Below, piece after piece: positions 4,940 to 5,381 of a stretch of 5,381 bases of DNA. Origin of the DNA: Bacteriovoracaceae bacterium (GTDB lineage Bacteria > Bdellovibrionota > Bacteriovoracia > Bacteriovoracales > Bacteriovoracaceae); contig JAKLJM010000175.1 of the NCBI GenBank assembly GCA_023151145.1, positions 1-5,381 of the forward strand. The letters are read 5' to 3'. Every line of letters begins with the position of its first letter. Position 1 is the first letter of the stretch. The position numbers and the translations under genes were made by a program. The notes beneath the pieces were generated by a model. The model did not search any database, was not told where the DNA came from, and worked only from the letters and a program-made list of their open reading frames with translations.

Positions 4940-5381
4940 TCTTTTAAGACCTTCTTCTGTGCTTATTTTTGGTAAATGACCAAAATCCTCAAAGGCCCTT
5001 TGATGTGAGAAATAGTGGCTTTTCCCTAGTTGTAGGGCCACAAATCTCGTCATTGGTGGATCAATTTTTTTAATTCCTAAAATTTTAAAAAACCCTTCGA
5101 GTAAGGCACCTATAAAATACGCCAAAGAAAGAGGAACTTTTTTTTCTACTTTTGAAAGTCCAATTCCAGTCATAATCGTATTTGTGAAATCCCAAAGTTT
5201 AACAGGCTCATTTTGTCCAATGAAGTAAGGTTTACCATTTACTTTGCTTGGATCATGGATCATTTGTCTAAAAAGATCTAAATGAGCATCGACCACGTTA
5301 TCGATATAAGAAACATCAACTAAGTTTTCACCATTACCTATAATTTTTAAGCGGCCGTCAATATGCGCTTTAATAACTCTT
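4898..5381 (-). CDS. 3-beta-HSD-family (OleD-like) NAD(P)-dependent reductase, N-terminus beyond right edge
   Basis: The C-terminal 160 residues of an extended short-chain dehydrogenase. The frame is open from 5380 down to the TAA at 4898-4900. The GTG at 5296 is internal, since homologous sequence (DGRLKIIGNGENLVDVSYIDNVVDAH) continues upstream of it. The GDGxNLVDxxYVDNVVDAH-like segment, then NGKPYFIGQNEPVKLWDF, the hydrophobic stretch VPLSLAYFIGALLEGFFKIL (possibly membrane-attached), PPMTRF, and SHYFSHQRAFEDFGHLPKIS-TEEGL match the 3-beta-hydroxysteroid dehydrogenase family. The closest match I recall is OleD, the 2-alkyl-3-oxoalkanoate reductase of long-chain olefin synthesis. Sterol or sugar-type epimerases of the same fold are alternatives. 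The Rossmann GxxGxxG and catalytic YxxxK lie off the right edge, so activity cannot be judged. The last 14 codons overlap the convergent exported-protein gene by 42 bases. Confidence 0.85.
   Translation of the reverse strand, partial: RVIKAHIDGRLKIIGNGENLVDVSYIDNVVDAHLDLFRQMIHDPSKVNGKPYFIGQNEPVKLWDFTNTIMTGIGLSKVEKKVPLSLAYFIGALLEGFFKILGIKKIDPPMTRFVALQLGKSHYFSHQRAFEDFGHLPKISTEEGLKRLIDDYRSGKAHIL
4967..4985. repeat. Short hairpin near the convergent gene ends
   Basis: TTTTGGT, a five-base loop AAATG, then ACCAAAA: a perfect seven-base inverted repeat 28 bases past the exported-protein stop, within the reductase coding sequence. It could slow or stop transcription from the left, but no T-run follows on the plus strand, so calling it a terminator is not justified. 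Confidence 0.3.

Noticed and set aside
4967..4985. Bidirectional terminator from the TTTTGGT/ACCAAAA hairpin
   Set aside because: No T-run follows the stem in either direction and the stem is weak; kept only as a short inverted repeat.
5294..5296. GTG at 5296 as the start of the OleD-like gene
   Set aside because: 28 more in-frame codons up to the edge encode conserved family sequence (IIGNGENLVD-type segment), so the gene is cut by the window and this GTG is internal.

Overview
The window is AT-rich (roughly 36% G+C by eye) and densely packed. It holds six protein genes, two of them cut by the window edges, and one real intergenic gap of about 205 bases. I see no rRNA, tRNA, insertion sequence or CRISPR array. 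Short coupled operons, overlapping 3' ends, Gram-negative lipid genes and a large exported protein of unrecognised family point to an AT-rich Gram-negative bacterium. My best guess is a Bdellovibrionota/Bacteriovorax-like lineage, but this rests on general resemblance and no marker gene is present.

Left block (1-1796, + strand): three genes form a compact operon for a type II fatty-acid elongation cycle. They are a FabG-type 3-ketoacyl-ACP reductase (N-terminus off the left edge), a FabZ-type 3-hydroxyacyl-ACP dehydratase whose GTG start overlaps the fabG stop by one base, and, 19 bases later, a FabI-like enoyl-ACP reductase with a variant active site. Together they supply reduction, dehydration and second reduction; the condensing enzyme and carrier protein would have to lie to the left or elsewhere. 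The set could be a dedicated pathway rather than the housekeeping copy.

Middle (1789-2595, - strand): a 268-residue membrane protein with one transmembrane helix at each end and an all-helical periplasmic domain between them. It resembles the DAHL-type sensor domain of histidine kinases but has no kinase or other output. Its 3' end overlaps the FabI-like gene by 8 bases, with no visible terminator between them.

Divergent control region (2596-2800): this separates the membrane protein from the next + strand gene. It contains a good minus-strand promoter candidate, a weaker overlapping plus-strand candidate, repeated TCCTAA/TTAGGA hexamers including a perfect inverted pair, and a hairpin followed by six T just before the next gene's ribosome binding site.

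Right block: a 712-residue exported protein (2801-4939, + strand) with a signal peptide, a beta-rich body and a C-terminal region carrying the mature protein's only four cysteines; I do not recognise its family. It converges on, and overlaps by 42 bases, the C-terminal part of a 3-beta-hydroxysteroid-dehydrogenase-family (OleD-like) NAD(P)-dependent reductase on the - strand, which runs off the right edge.

The best candidates for undescribed biology are the output-less DAHL-like sensor divergently paired with the orphan exported protein across a structured control region, and the variant enoyl reductase.
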